Below, piece after piece: positions 16,723-26,640 of a stretch of 64,000 nt of DNA (position 1 is the first letter of the stretch; each line of letters opens with the position of its first letter). Below the pieces are notes generated by a model, which was given only the letters and a program-made list of their open reading frames with translations, was not told the origin of the DNA and did no database searches. Origin of the DNA: Paraburkholderia phytofirmans PsJN (lineage in GTDB: Bacteria > Pseudomonadota > Gammaproteobacteria > Burkholderiales > Burkholderiaceae); assembly GCF_000020125.1 (NCBI RefSeq), contig NC_010676.1, positions 1,736,001 to 1,800,000 of the forward strand, in the 5' to 3' direction. The position numbers and the translations under genes are program-made.

Positions 16723-17415
16723 CTAGATGCCCGGCATCACAGGATACGGCTCGGTGTGATCGTCCACGCGCTTGACGCCGGGTATGGTTTGCGCCGCCAC
16801 ACGAACCGCTTCGACTGCTTCCAACGAATGGAACACGCCCCACAGATGCACGACGCCGTCGACGACGACAATATTGCGTCCCGCGAAGCTCCATTTACGA
16901 CCAGCAAGCTCGCCCAGCAACATCGCGCGAATCTCGGCATCCGGAAGCGTCACGTCCGACGTTGGCTGCTCTGGCACGCTGGCGAGGGCCTGCACGAGGT
17001 TGGCACGGCTCACAATGCCCACGAGCCGCCCCGCTTCGGTCACGGGCACGCGTTTGATGCGCCGTGTCTCAAGAATGCTGGCTACTTCGCCGAGCGGCGT
17101 GCCGGGCTGAACGGTCACGACCTCGGTAGACATCACGTCACGCACTTTCGTCGCATGGGTCTTGATGTAATCCCGCGCTTCATGGCTTGCAGACCAGAGA
17201 TGATCGAGCCACGAGGTTCGCGAGCGTTCGTCGGTGCCGATTTCGTTGCGGCGAAGCAGATCGCCCTCGCTGATCATGCCGATCAGATGGCCGTCAGCAT
17301 CGAGCACTGGTGCGCCGCTTATTCCGTTGTCGACAAATATTTTGGCGACCTCTCTTACCGTCGAGTCGGGATGGACTGATATGACTGAGCGGGTCATGAC
17401 ATCGGATGCGCGCAT
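16723..17415 (-). CDS. CBS-CBS-BON stress protein
   Basis: 230 residues: two CBS motifs (MRASDVMTRSVISVHPDSTVREVAKIFVDNGISGAPVLDADGHLIGMISEGDLL at 1-55 and VRDVMSTEVVTVQPGTPLGEVASILETRRIKRVPVTEAGRLVGIVSRANLV at ~90-145), then a C-terminal BON domain (ILLGELAG... GRNIVVVDGVVHLWGVFHSLEAVEAVRVAAQTIPGVKRVDDH). CBS pairs usually bind adenine nucleotides; BON binds membranes or other proteins. Comparable hypoxia-induced CBS proteins are known in mycobacteria (Rv2626c). The FNR-type box at 17612 lies ~200 bases upstream. Confidence 0.9.
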   Translation of the reverse strand: MRASDVMTRSVISVHPDSTVREVAKIFVDNGISGAPVLDADGHLIGMISEGDLLRRNEIGTDERSRTSWLDHLWSASHEARDYIKTHATKVRDVMSTEVVTVQPGTPLGEVASILETRRIKRVPVTEAGRLVGIVSRANLVQALASVPEQPTSDVTLPDAEIRAMLLGELAGRKWSFAGRNIVVVDGVVHLWGVFHSLEAVEAVRVAAQTIPGVKRVDDHTEPYPVMPGI

Positions 17416-17611
17416 GGTAAGCCTCGGCTAAGGTTTAGGTTCCTCATTCGTGGGACCGCATTCGTATTCACCGTCAACGCCCGGCGAATCGGTTATCCCT
17501 CGCGTGTGGTTCGAGATTAGGACGGCGCCGCATCCTCTCATTTGACATGGATCATCTGGAGCGGCGTTGCATGCACATGCGGGCGCGTCTGCTGTGACCC
17601 CAGCTTGCCGA

Positions 17612-17625
17612 TTGACGCAAATCAA
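17612..17625. promoter_or_regulatory. FNR/ANR-type box TTGACGCAAATCAA
   Basis: Exact consensus between divergent genes. On the plus strand a class II start falls near 17660, 20 bases before the ACP start; on the minus strand it could serve the CBS-BON gene at a longer distance. Confidence 0.7.
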
Positions 17626-17679
17626 TCCGGCAGCCGCCGTCTAATGTCGAATAGTCGGCATACCGTCTGGGCCCAGATC

Positions 17680-19157
17680 ATGATGGAAACCAATGAAGCA
17701 TTCGCCGATGCATCGTTTGCCGCGAAGGTTCTCGGGGTTGTTGCCGTGGTATACGCCGAAACCCACAGGGACGCGACCGACCCAAACGCCGTGAAATTCG
17801 ACTCGCAATTCGAGCGGGATCTGGGTTTCGACAGCCTCGCGCGGGCGGACCTGTTCGGCCGGATCGAACAGGCTTTGCATGTGCGCGTGCCGCTCGAAGA
17901 CTTTGCAACGGTTCTCACGCCCGCCGATCTCGTGCATGCCATTGAACGCGAGATAATATCGGCGGCCAGCGGCGCGACCGCGCCTGAAACACAGCCTGTC
18001 TGCGGGCCTGCCTCGCTCAGCAGCGACACACCGACCGATGCGACGACATTGATTGAGGTATTGCTGTGGCACGTGGACCGGCATCCGCAGCGCACCCACA
18101 TCGTCTTTGTCGAAGATGGCGTGACGCCCGCCGAGTTGTCATATGGCGATCTCCATCGCCGCGCCGCTGCGGCCGCTTCGGATCTGCGCAACCGCGGCAT
18201 TGGCCCCGGCTCGTCGCGACCGGCAGCATTCTCAAAACACCCAGCGGCAAGCTTCGGCATGCCGCCTCGCTCGCGCAGTTCGAAGGCGGCGCCATACCTT
18301 CACAAGCTCGGCCCGCGTGGTGGCAACTCACTCGCGTCGTGGCCAGCGCTATCGTGCCGTTCTCGCGACGGATTGCACGCCGGATCTCGCACACGATGTA
18401 TGGCCTCTATTGCTGGGCGATTCTGGGCATGCTGGCGCCGCTCGCATGCGCCGCGATCTTCTCGGGGAATACGTCGCGCAACTGGCACGGCACCGCAAAG
18501 CTCGCCCGCGTGTTCCTGAAACTCGCGCGGCTGCATGCCGATGTGGAAATCGATCCCCGCGCAATGACAATGCGTAACGTTGTCATGGTGGCCAACCATA
18601 GCAGTTACCTGGACGGCCTGATCCTGCTTGCGGTATTGCCGCAGCCCGTCCGTTTCGTCGCCAAACGTGGCCTCGACCGACACTGGATATCCGGCCGTCT
18701 TCTACGCGCGATCGGCACCTGTTTCGTCGAGCGGCGCGAATACCGCGGCAGTATCGAGGACGAGCAGCGGCTCATAGGGCAGGCGGATGGAGACACTCCC
18801 ATGCTGTTCTTTCCAGAAGGCACTTTCGGGCGAGGTGCGGGTCTGCTGCCGTTCCGCCTCGGCGCGTTCCGGGTGGCTTGCAGCAGCGGACGAGCCGTCG
18901 TACCGGTGGCGCTCGCCGGCATGCGCGCGGTGTTGCCCGATGGCAGTTGGATCCCCCGCCGGGGACCCATCTCGGTCGCCATGTTGTCGCCCATCGCACC
19001 TGACGGGCTAGACCTCGGCGCAATGGCGAGGCTTCGCGACGCCGCCCGAAGCGCGATTCTTACCCGTTGCGGTGAGCCCTCGCTCGTTGCGCGTACTGCT
19101 CAGAGTGGGAAATCTGAACCCGATCAAAAGCAACATCTCGCGGAGACTTCTTCATGA
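17680..19157 (+). pseudogene. ACP / acyl-ligase / PlsC acyltransferase fusion with an internal deletion
   Basis: The first frame (17680-18210) encodes an acyl carrier protein with the phosphopantetheine site DLGFDSLARADLF, then the start of an AMP-binding ligase (LLWHVDRHPQRTHIVFVEDG... LSYGDLHRRAAAAASDLRNRGIGPG). At ~18210 the sequence jumps, in a different frame, to the ligase's C-terminal A10 motif GSILKTPSGKLRHA. A PlsC acyltransferase follows with NHSSYLDG (HX4D) and FPEGTFGRG. About 400-450 ligase residues are gone and the frames do not match. The acyltransferase could still be translated from an internal ATG (18396), and its stop overlaps the rhomboid start. Confidence 0.75.
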
Positions 19158-19750
19158 TCGCTATGCTGGTGGTTCTGAACACTGCGGCGTTTCTGATCGA
19201 GCAGCTCGATCCTGACCGGCTGATCGGATTATTTGCGCTCTGGCCGGCAACCAGCAGCAGCGGCGTCCCAGCCTTTCACATATGGCAACTATTGACGTAT
19301 AGCTTTCTACACGCAAATTTCATGCATCTGGCCGTTAACATGTTCGGCTTGTATATGTTCGGACGCGACGTGGAAAGCACGATCGGCCGTGCGCATCTTG
19401 TTTTGCTGTACTTCACAAGCGTGCTCAGCGGCGCTCTGCTGCAGTTGGCGGTCGGATTGGCCGATGTGACGGTGCGTGCGCCGGCCATTGGAGCTTCGGC
19501 AGGCGTATTCGGCCTGCTGGTCGGTTACGCGCTGCTATTCCCGCGCCGCCGCGTAATCCTTCTCTTCCCGCCAGTGCCGATGCCCGCGTGGCTCTTCGCC
19601 ACGTGCTATGGCGTCCTGGAACTCGTACTCGGCGTTGCAGGCGCGCAAAGCGGTATCGCCCATTTCGCGCATGTGGGCGGAATGCTTGGCGCCGCAGTCC
19701 TGCTCCTGCACTGGATGCGTGCGCCGTCGCGCGAGCGGCGGCTTGAGTGA
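19154..19750 (+). CDS. rhomboid-family intramembrane serine protease
   Basis: 198 residues, about six membrane helices. The catalytic serine is Ser115 in GASAGVFG and its histidine partner His173 in HFAHVGG. HANFMHLAVNMFGLYMFGRDVE supplies the conserved HxxxN oxyanion region. Rhomboids cleave single-pass membrane proteins. The start overlaps the acyltransferase stop by 4 bases (ATGA), so the two are translationally coupled, suggesting a membrane-lipid or envelope role under the same low-oxygen promoter at 17612. Confidence 0.9.
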   Translation: MIAMLVVLNTAAFLIEQLDPDRLIGLFALWPATSSSGVPAFHIWQLLTYSFLHANFMHLAVNMFGLYMFGRDVESTIGRAHLVLLYFTSVLSGALLQLAVGLADVTVRAPAIGASAGVFGLLVGYALLFPRRRVILLFPPVPMPAWLFATCYGVLELVLGVAGAQSGIAHFAHVGGMLGAAVLLLHWMRAPSRERRLE

Positions 19751-20015
19751 GGCCGTCACAGTAGAGCATCGCCAGAACGCCTTCCCTGCGCCGAACAATG
19801 CCCCCATACCGCACGGCCGAGTGCTCGGCCAGGTCATAAGACACACTTCGAGATCTGCCGGGCGCGGCACCGGGACCCACTCTCTCGTGAAGACATGGAG
19901 CGGACTGTGACCTTCGATACAGAAGTGCCGATCGAGAGTTTTTCCCGTCGCGATTATTGGCTAAAGCTGCCAGGACGACTCTGCGAATCACACGCAACCC
20001 AACGCGGAAAAGGAC

Positions 20016-21128
20016 TCACGGCTGGCTTTCCACCAGAACGCGCGCCAACGGCACCCGTGCCGTAATGGTGACGCCGCGGCCAGGAATACTGTCGACAGAA
20101 AGAACACCGCCCAGCTGACTGATCCGCTCGCGCATGCCGAGCAGACCGAAGCAATCGGCTCGTGGCGCAGGGGCTTTTGGCAGCCCCACACCGTCGTCGT
20201 GAATCTGCAGGTGATAGTGCCGGTCATCGGCTGACAACGTAACGAATACCTCGTTCGCCCGAGCGTGGCGCGCGACATTCGTCAGCGCCTCCTGAATCAC
20301 GCGATACAGCGAAATGGCGGCCAAATCGTTCAGGCATAGCACGTCGGGGCTAATCTCGCATCGAACGGGCACGCCGTAACGCTGCTCAAAGCCTTCGGTC
20401 ATCCATTCGAGCGCAGCTTCAAGTCCCAGGTCGTCAAGCATGGGAGGGCGAAGATCAGCTGCAATGCGCCGCATTGATGTGGCCATCGCGTCAAGTTGGT
20501 CGGCCATCTCGCGGACTGAACCCAGTCGCGCGCGACCCGCTTCAGAAAAATGCCGCGCCAGTTCCGTTTCGTGAAGCGCTAGTGTCATCTTGAGCGCAGT
20601 GATCTGCTGCCCCAGGTCGTCATGCAATTCGCGCGCGATGCGCCTCTGCTCGTTCTCACGTGCCTGCTGCACGAGTGCCGACGCGGCACTTGCGTGCTCG
20701 AGGTCCTCCAGCCGGCGCCGCTCTGTCATATCGCGGGTGATCTTCGCGAATCCCAGCAAGTCGCCCTGTTCATCATGAACCGCCGTAATCACCACGTTCG
20801 CCCATAGCCGGCTTTCGTCCTTGCGCACGCGCCAGCCTTCGTCTTCGACGCGCCCCTGCCATGCGGCTGTGGCGAGCAATTGCGCTGGCTTGCCAGCCGC
20901 GATGTCCTCGTCGGTATAGAACCGGGAAAAATGGCGACCGACAATTTCGTCTGGAGAATAACCTTTGATTCGCTGCGCCCCGAGATTCCAGCTCGCGACA
21001 TTGCCTGCTGCGTCGAGCATGAAGATCGCGTAATCCTGCACCGCCTCAATAAGCAGCCGGTAACGATGCTCGATATCGATATCGCTCAGGTTCCGCGAGG
21101 TGCTCCAGTCGGGGCTGTCCTGCTGCAT
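20016..21128 (-). CDS. PAS-domain sensor histidine kinase (NarX/DegS class)
   Basis: 370 residues, soluble. Residues ~20-140 form a PAS domain with a C-terminal PAC (YAIFMLDAAGNVASWNLGAQRIKGYSPDEIVGRHFSRFY... GFAKITRDMTERRRLEDLEHAS). Next comes a HisKA_3 domain with phosphoacceptor His169 in ENEQRRIARELHDDLGQQITALK. The ATPase domain has an N-box (LYRVIQEALTNVARHA), a G-box (DDGVGLP) and FGLLGMRERISQLGG. Such kinases phosphorylate NarL/FixJ-type regulators. None is adjacent, but an orphan NarL-type regulator with a destroyed kinase lies at 48097, a plausible partner in trans (inference). The PAS could bind haem or flavin; the cofactor cannot be read. Confidence 0.9.
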   Translation of the reverse strand: MQQDSPDWSTSRNLSDIDIEHRYRLLIEAVQDYAIFMLDAAGNVASWNLGAQRIKGYSPDEIVGRHFSRFYTDEDIAAGKPAQLLATAAWQGRVEDEGWRVRKDESRLWANVVITAVHDEQGDLLGFAKITRDMTERRRLEDLEHASAASALVQQARENEQRRIARELHDDLGQQITALKMTLALHETELARHFSEAGRARLGSVREMADQLDAMATSMRRIAADLRPPMLDDLGLEAALEWMTEGFEQRYGVPVRCEISPDVLCLNDLAAISLYRVIQEALTNVARHARANEVFVTLSADDRHYHLQIHDDGVGLPKAPAPRADCFGLLGMRERISQLGGVLSVDSIPGRGVTITARVPLARVLVESQP

Positions 21129-21424
21129 GGTGGTCTTTTCGGATTTAGGCTGGCCCTGTGCCGACGATCGGATGGCAGGACGAGTGGCCGACTCAGACCT
21201 GGGACCAGGTAAGCGGTGATCTAATAAAAATGCTAGGTCAATGGCGATGTTCTCGCAAGGCTCTGCGCAACGCCTTGCCGATGCCCGCGCGGCATCGAGA
21301 AGCGGCTATCCGGACAAACGGCCTGCGGCTATGAGGGTTCTTCTTTTCAGCAACCGTCGCGTGAGCAAGCCTCAAGCGGCACGGCACGCGTCAAGCAGAA
21401 GCGTTCTGTCATGACAAACGGGTT

Positions 21425-21904
21425 TCAGTTAAGAGGAAGGGGCGACACAAAATGCGATTGACTGCTCAAAGCGCAGGCGACGAGCGTGACGATCACAACC
21501 ATCCCGTGCGCCGGGTTACGGATGCATGCCTGTACCTGCTCGCTTCTCCCCCGGCCGAACAGACACCACACACAGAAATGCTCGCAGTTATTGGTAAGAA
21601 GCCGGTAGTTGTGTTCGCCAAGGCGTGATGCTGCACGGTGCACGACTTCCGCGCCCCTGAATTTCGCAAAGGGATGAAATATAACCTCGAAACCGAAGCC
21701 CGCCACAAACTCATCGATCGAGACAATTTCAACTGGGCCGCGGCTGAAGCGACGTGAAAAGCCGGCGTAATGAATGACCTTTCCGTCTCCGATATAGATG
21801 CCGTGATGCACGTAGCCCTGGCGCCGCGTGGCGAGGTGCGCTCCGCATGACAGGTCAGGTTCGGACGCGGCGGTTGCATCTTGCACATGATCGGGTTGGC
21901 TCAT
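21425..21904 (-). CDS. LRAT-domain (NlpC/P60-superfamily) acyltransferase or hydrolase
   Basis: 159 residues. The circularly permuted NlpC/P60 catalytic set typical of LRAT proteins is visible: His33/34 in VHHGIYIGDGKVIHYAG, His45 in the same block, and Cys107 in NNCEHFCVWC. A C-terminal hydrophobic stretch (GMVVIVTLVACALSS) may anchor it in the membrane. LRAT-like enzymes move or remove acyl chains on lipids through a thioester on the cysteine. AGGAG six bases before ATG 21904 fixes the start. It is preceded by a gene-poor stretch, and no FNR-type box is seen close by. Confidence 0.8.
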   Translation of the reverse strand: MSQPDHVQDATAASEPDLSCGAHLATRRQGYVHHGIYIGDGKVIHYAGFSRRFSRGPVEIVSIDEFVAGFGFEVIFHPFAKFRGAEVVHRAASRLGEHNYRLLTNNCEHFCVWCLFGRGRSEQVQACIRNPAHGMVVIVTLVACALSSQSHFVSPLPLN

Positions 21905-22542
21905 GGCTCGCTCCTGCAAACAGGGATGTGTTTACCGATGTCCAGCCCGCCTAAATGGGCAGATCATCGCGAGACCGAACGCTTCGTTCGTTGACATGCT
22001 TCTAGTATTGTTACCGGTGCGAGTCGCAACAATCAGCCTCGGCTGGACTTGCCGTCCGATGTTCGGCAACGATGTCGGATTTAGCTGACATGGCGAGTCG
22101 TTTTGGCTGCGATAAACCAAACGCTTCGTCGGCAGATTCGTGATGTCCGGACCTGCAGACTCACTCGCTTCCGTCTGGTTTAGCAGGGAATGATTTCTGC
22201 AAAGTGCAAACAGCCCGCCACACCTTGTTTTCGGCCGGTAAGTGATTGATGTCGGTATTAAACCGAGAATGCCGATAGGCAGCCGCGATGGAACTGACAA
22301 CAGATGAGATAGCTGTCCCGAAGCTTTCCGCTATGTAGTCCGCTCAATGGCGACGTCGCGCTCTGAATTGAGCTCGAGCACAAGATTCGCGATCTGCATT
22401 TTTTTCAACCTGCTTTCGCGCGTGCGCTGCGGCGAGCCCGCGGCAGACTTCGTCATCAACCAGCTTCGCCGTGCTTTCGCCCCGTGGTACGCAATCGGAA
22501 AAGAGCGTTGTTGGCAATCGGCGGTCGCAAGTGATGCGCCCC
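21905..22542. other. gene-poor stretch
   Basis: No convincing coding region on either strand. Short open frames here have poor codon character and no recognisable motifs, and I see no box matching the island's regulatory pattern. It separates the LRAT gene from the 3' end of the stress-protein gene. Confidence 0.4.
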
Positions 22543-23040
22543 TTATCCGGGCGTGCTCGATACAGACGCAGAAGCGCTCCGGTCACCAAGGTTCGCGCTG
22601 CTTCGAACCAGCAACACGGGGCACCTAGACATCCGCAGAAACTGCTCGGCGACGCTGCCGAGCACGGCTCTGGCCACACCGTGCCTGCCGTGCGTACCCA
22701 TCACGACAAGCGCAGCTTCGTGGAGCTGGGCGCAGCGTTGCAGACAGCTCGCGATATCGTCCGAGGCACTCTGCGTCTCGACGATTTCCGTCGTACCCCT
22801 CACACCACGTCTGGCCATCGCCGTGCGGGCAGCTTCCAATGCGACCTTGGCATCTTCGCGGAGTACCTTGCAGAGGTCCCCCGGATCATAGTAGCCGGCG
22901 TACTCCGACACACGCCAGGGATGAACGATATAGACAGCGTGCAGGCGCGCGTGCGCGAGTGTTGCAATGTCGAGAGCGTGGTCCAGCGCCCGAAGCGAGG
23001 CTTCGCTTCCGTCTATGGCCAACAGGATCGTGTGATACAT
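22543..23040 (-). CDS. universal stress protein (UspA family), single domain
   Basis: 165 residues: MYHTILLAIDGSEASLRALDHALDIATLAHARLHAVYIV at the N-terminus. The ATP-binding signature is [35 protein letters not shown] (G-2x-G-9x-G(S/T)). USPs of this class bind ATP and support survival in growth arrest. A ~25-residue serine-rich tail is extra. It lies downstream of atpG on the same strand, but has its own FNR-type box ~125 bases upstream. One of six USPs in the window. Confidence 0.92.
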   Translation of the reverse strand: MYHTILLAIDGSEASLRALDHALDIATLAHARLHAVYIVHPWRVSEYAGYYDPGDLCKVLREDAKVALEAARTAMARRGVRGTTEIVETQSASDDIASCLQRCAQLHEAALVVMGTHGRHGVARAVLGSVAEQFLRMSRCPVLLVRSSANLGDRSASASVSSTPG

Positions 23041-23158
23041 GATTCCGCACCTGGCGCAATGCGCCTCGTCTGTTGAAATGACTGCTCTCTCGAGCAAGCG
23101 TGGTAGCCGGATCGGTCGAGGCAGTGGTTCGATGATCGGCGTGACCCACGTGAGGTCG

Positions 23159-23172
23159 TTGACTTGCATCAA
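23159..23172. promoter_or_regulatory. FNR/ANR-type box TTGACTTGCATCAA
   Basis: Exact consensus between atpG and the USP gene. On the minus strand the expected start site is near 23124, serving the USP. Confidence 0.7.
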
Positions 23173-23232
23173 AACAACAGGGCGGCTTACGAGCCGCAGA
23201 GAGTTTTCAGCGCCGGCGGCAACCGCCGCGCC

Positions 23233-24081
23233 TCACGTCGACCGTTGCACCACGCCCGCCGCCAGTTCGACGATATCGGCCGTGATTTCATCCTGACGGA
23301 CCCGGCGGTAACGTTGCGTCAGTTCTTCAAGCGTCTCCTTCACATGGCCGCGTGCGGCCAGCATAGCTCGCACACGCGCTTCGTTTTCCGCAGCGAACGA
23401 GAGCATCAACGCCTCGCACAATTCCACATACACATACGCTTCGATTAGCCCCGAAAGCAGGCGCCCGACGGGCAGCGTCAGTAGAGGCGGCTGATTGCGC
23501 CGCACGACCTGGAAACGCGAAAAATCGAACGGAATAAGACGGTGTTCGACGACTTCGTTATGTGACGCGATCCCGGGCACGGCATGAATGACGCAAACGC
23601 CGGTGATGGGCCGCTGGTCGAGGCGCTGGTAAAGCGCGTCGGTGAGGCGGCTGGCGAGTGTGGGCACATCGTCGGCATGGGAAGCCGCCGGCGAACTCCA
23701 CACGAGCGCAACGCGACGGTCGTGCGCCGCGATCTCACCACGTGTTCCCACCACCAGGAACTCGCAATCCGCCGACGCGTGACGGACTAGCGCGTGGTCG
23801 AGAATCTGCTCGTTGAACGCGCCCACGAATCCTTGCTCCGCGCACAACGCGATAACGATCTGGGTGCCGCGCTCGGGCGTATCCGCCGATGTCCCGGCGC
23901 CATGGGCAAGCACGCCACCGATCGCGGCGCCGACGGTCGACGCCGAGGAGCGAATGCCAGGCAGTCGCCCCTGAGCCTCGCGTGAGCGGGCGGCCGCGAT
24001 GCCGCGCATGGCACCGATGACAGCGTCGAGTTGCTGCGCCGTGGTGCTGCGCGACTCGATTTCCGCAAGTTTGCCGCTCAT
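23233..24081 (-). CDS. atpG: N-type F-ATPase gamma subunit
   Basis: 282 residues. The N-terminal helix ([37 protein letters not shown]) and the C-terminal helix ([56 protein letters not shown]) form the coiled-coil shaft that turns inside the alpha3beta3 head. It is the last gene of the nine-gene operon, overlapping the atpA stop by 4 bases. It is divergent from the housekeeping gamma, as is typical for N-ATPases. Confidence 0.9.
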   Translation of the reverse strand: MSGKLAEIESRSTTAQQLDAVIGAMRGIAAARSREAQGRLPGIRSSASTVGAAIGGVLAHGAGTSADTPERGTQIVIALCAEQGFVGAFNEQILDHALVRHASADCEFLVVGTRGEIAAHDRRVALVWSSPAASHADDVPTLASRLTDALYQRLDQRPITGVCVIHAVPGIASHNEVVEHRLIPFDFSRFQVVRRNQPPLLTLPVGRLLSGLIEAYVYVELCEALMLSFAAENEARVRAMLAARGHVKETLEELTQRYRRVRQDEITADIVELAAGVVQRST

Positions 24082-25655
24082 CGCGCGAGATCCAGATCGG
24101 ACGCAACGTTAGCGGCGCGAAGTGTCAATTGCTGAACGAGTTCGCGGACCGTGGCGATCAACTCGGCCGGAGTGTCCGTGTCAGACGACTTGGCCGATAT
24201 TCGCGCGCATGCTTGCGGAAGCTCGGATCGCACGTGCTGACCCTGCGCTCGCGCAACCAGTTCCGTGCGCACCTGTGCGGCGATCCCGGCTGGCACCGCA
24301 TCGAAAACGGCCGCCGCCAGCGCGGCAAGCAAAGCAATTTCGTCGACGGTGCGTAATGCGCTAAAGCGCGGTTGTGCGATCAGCGCCCTGATGCGTTGAC
24401 CACGGGCGATTTTCCCGGCAACGTGCGCGTCCGTCAGACCGCCGAAGCGGCTGAACATTTCCAGTTCGAGGAACTGTGCGTAATCGAGGCGCAGGCGGCC
24501 CGATACCTCCCGCAAAGCCGGATGTTGCGCCTTGCCGCCAACCCGGCTCACGCTCAAACCAATATCGACGGCCGGCCGCTGATTCGCGGCAAACAGCGCG
24601 GCGTCCATCACAATCTGGCCGTCCGTAATCGAAATCAGGTTGGTTGGGATGTAGGCGGACAGGTTACCCGCGTCGGTTTCCGCAATCGGCAGCGCGGTGA
24701 GCGAGCCGCCTCCCAGTTTCGTCGAGAGCCTGGCCGCGCGTTCGAGCAGGCGCGCATGAACATAAAAGATATCGCCGGGATACGCCTCGCGCCCCGGCGG
24801 TTCGCGCGTGAGCAGCGCCAGTTCGCGATGAGTCGCGGCATGTTTGGTGAGGTCGTCGATGACGACTAGAGCATGCTGTCCGCGATCACGAAAATACTCG
24901 GCAACCGTGATGCCCGCAAACGGAGCAATCCACTGCAACCCCGGCGCCGACGCGGCGGTAGCCACCACAAAAATGCAGCGCTCCGGCGCACCGTACTGAC
25001 GGACGGCTTCGATCACCCGTTGCACGGCAGTCGTGCGCTGGCCGATCGCCACATAGACGCAAATCATGTCCGACTGCTTCTGGTTGACAATCGCGTCGAT
25101 CGCCAGGGAGGTCTTGCCGGTGGCGCGATCGCCGATAATCAACTCGCGCTGGCCGCGGCCAATGGCGAACAGCGCGTCGACGAGCAGCACGCCGGTTTCG
25201 ACCGGTTCGCTGACCAGATCGCGCTCGACAATCGACGGCGCAGGCCGTTCGGCGGGCATGCGCATCGCCGCCACGATCGGCTCGTCACGGTCGAGTGGCC
25301 GCCCGAGCGGGTCGATCACGCGGCCCAGCAAGCCTTCGCCGACTGGCACTTCAAGCACGGTGCCGGTACGCGTCACGCGCGCGCCCGCTTCAATCGCGCC
25401 GTCGTTGTCGAGCAGGACGACACTGACCTCATCGGCGTCCAGCGTATGGGCAAAGCCTGTCGCTCCGCTTTCGAAGCGCAGCAGTTCATTGAGCGCTGCG
25501 TCCGGCAGTCCCGAGACGAACGCGATGCCGTCACCGACACGTTCGACGCGCCCGAGCGTTTCGGCCTGCGCAGTAATCGAAGTGCGCGCCAGCGTGAGAC
25601 GCTGCTGCGCGAGCCATGGATCGTCGGCCGTCTCAGGCGGGAACATGGTCGCCAT
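24078..25655 (-). CDS. atpA: N-type F-ATPase alpha subunit
   Basis: About 525 residues. The non-catalytic nucleotide-binding head subunit shows Walker [14 protein letters not shown], the block [55 protein letters not shown], and the alpha signature [38 protein letters not shown]. Start taken at ATG 25655 ([20 protein letters not shown]), overlapping the end of atpF. Part of the second ATP synthase operon, which in this family lacks a separate delta gene. Confidence 0.93.
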   Translation of the reverse strand: MATMFPPETADDPWLAQQRLTLARTSITAQAETLGRVERVGDGIAFVSGLPDAALNELLRFESGATGFAHTLDADEVSVVLLDNDGAIEAGARVTRTGTVLEVPVGEGLLGRVIDPLGRPLDRDEPIVAAMRMPAERPAPSIVERDLVSEPVETGVLLVDALFAIGRGQRELIIGDRATGKTSLAIDAIVNQKQSDMICVYVAIGQRTTAVQRVIEAVRQYGAPERCIFVVATAASAPGLQWIAPFAGITVAEYFRDRGQHALVVIDDLTKHAATHRELALLTREPPGREAYPGDIFYVHARLLERAARLSTKLGGGSLTALPIAETDAGNLSAYIPTNLISITDGQIVMDAALFAANQRPAVDIGLSVSRVGGKAQHPALREVSGRLRLDYAQFLELEMFSRFGGLTDAHVAGKIARGQRIRALIAQPRFSALRTVDEIALLAALAAAVFDAVPAGIAAQVRTELVARAQGQHVRSELPQACARISAKSSDTDTPAELIATVRELVQQLTLRAANVASDLDLAR

Positions 25656-26391
25656 CCAGCAGCACTGCCGTAATCCGCGCAAGATCGCCGCCAAAGCTGT
25701 TACGCACGACGGCGTGGGGCGCCCGCAATTCGAGTCCGGCAATCACTTGAGGATCGACCTCGAACTGAAGCGGCACAACCCGCTGCAAACAGTTCGTGAC
25801 CACTTCCTGGCAGCGAGCCTGTTCCTCCGGGCGCAGCAGGCGCGGCGCGGCGAGCACGAGGGTCGCGCAGTTCGCGCCGAGTTGCATGCGAACAGCTTCA
25901 GGCAGTTGCGCAATGCCGGCGGCGAGACCATCGATAAAGCCTGTTACGGACAGGCTCTCGGGCAGCCTGGCAAGTAACTTTGCTGCGATATCGACAGCAA
26001 GCCGGGTCGCCCGGCGCGCCGCGAGCTTGTCCTGTTCGACACGTTCGGCTTCGGCTTCGGCGCCCGCGGCGGCGCGCAACCTCGCGGCTTCCGCCTGCGC
26101 CGCGGCGAGCAGCGCGGACTTCTCCTGAGCCGCTTCCGCCGCGATCTTTTTCATGGTGTCGTCACGCGCGGCGATGATCTGCAGCGTTTCGCGAGCCGCT
26201 GTGTCGCGTTCGAGAAGCGCCGCCTGCTTCGCCGCATCAGCTTCGCCGATGAGTGCCTGCGCCGCCTTCTGCCGCTCGGCAATGATTTGCGAGACCGGCC
26301 GGAACAGGAAACGCGCCAGCAGCCAGATCAGGACCAGTGCATTGATTGTCTGCAAGGCGAGCGTCGACCAGTCGATTCGCATGAGCGCCAC
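25633..26391 (-). CDS. atpF: N-type F-ATPase b subunit with delta-like C-terminal extension
   Basis: 252 residues, much longer than the usual ~156. An N-terminal membrane helix ([20 protein letters not shown]) and a long charged coiled coil ([23 protein letters not shown]... [24 protein letters not shown]) form the peripheral stalk. The last ~100 residues ([22 protein letters not shown]..., ending [27 protein letters not shown]) resemble the C-terminal part of OSCP/delta. The operon has no atpH, so this extension probably replaces it. Confidence 0.88.
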   Translation of the reverse strand: MALMRIDWSTLALQTINALVLIWLLARFLFRPVSQIIAERQKAAQALIGEADAAKQAALLERDTAARETLQIIAARDDTMKKIAAEAAQEKSALLAAAQAEAARLRAAAGAEAEAERVEQDKLAARRATRLAVDIAAKLLARLPESLSVTGFIDGLAAGIAQLPEAVRMQLGANCATLVLAAPRLLRPEEQARCQEVVTNCLQRVVPLQFEVDPQVIAGLELRAPHAVVRNSFGGDLARITAVLLDGDHVPA

Positions 26392-26640
26392 CTATTTGAC
26401 GAACGGGTTGGCAAAGAGCAGCAACAAGGCAATCACAAGACAATAGATCGCCATCGTCTCGATCATGGCCAAGCCCACGAACAGGGTACGCGATACGGTG
26501 CCCGCCGAATCGGGCTGCCGCGCGATCGCGTCCATCGCGGCGGCGACCGCGCGGCCTTCCGCCAACGCCGGGCCGATCGCGCCGAACGAAACGGCAAGCG
26601 CCGCGGCTGCAATGCTCACGATTTCGATGAGGTTATTCAT
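26392..26640 (-). CDS. atpE: N-type F-ATPase c subunit (rotor ring)
   Basis: 82 residues forming a two-helix hairpin. The ion-site carboxylate is Glu61 in MIETMAIYCLV. A second carboxylate, Glu28 (GPALAEG), sits where Na+-binding c subunits have glutamine; Thr62 and Tyr66 are also retained. The polar loop is ARQPDSAG. Two carboxylates per subunit are known for the N-ATPase c ring of Burkholderia pseudomallei, reported as a proton-binding 17-mer. Proton use here is inferred from that similarity. Confidence 0.93.
   Translation of the reverse strand: MNNLIEIVSIAAAALAVSFGAIGPALAEGRAVAAAMDAIARQPDSAGTVSRTLFVGLAMIETMAIYCLVIALLLLFANPFVK

Noticed and set aside
22344..22679. Small open frames on both strands beside the USP gene
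   Set aside because: No motif, no ribosome site, and they partly overlap the 3' end of the real USP gene.
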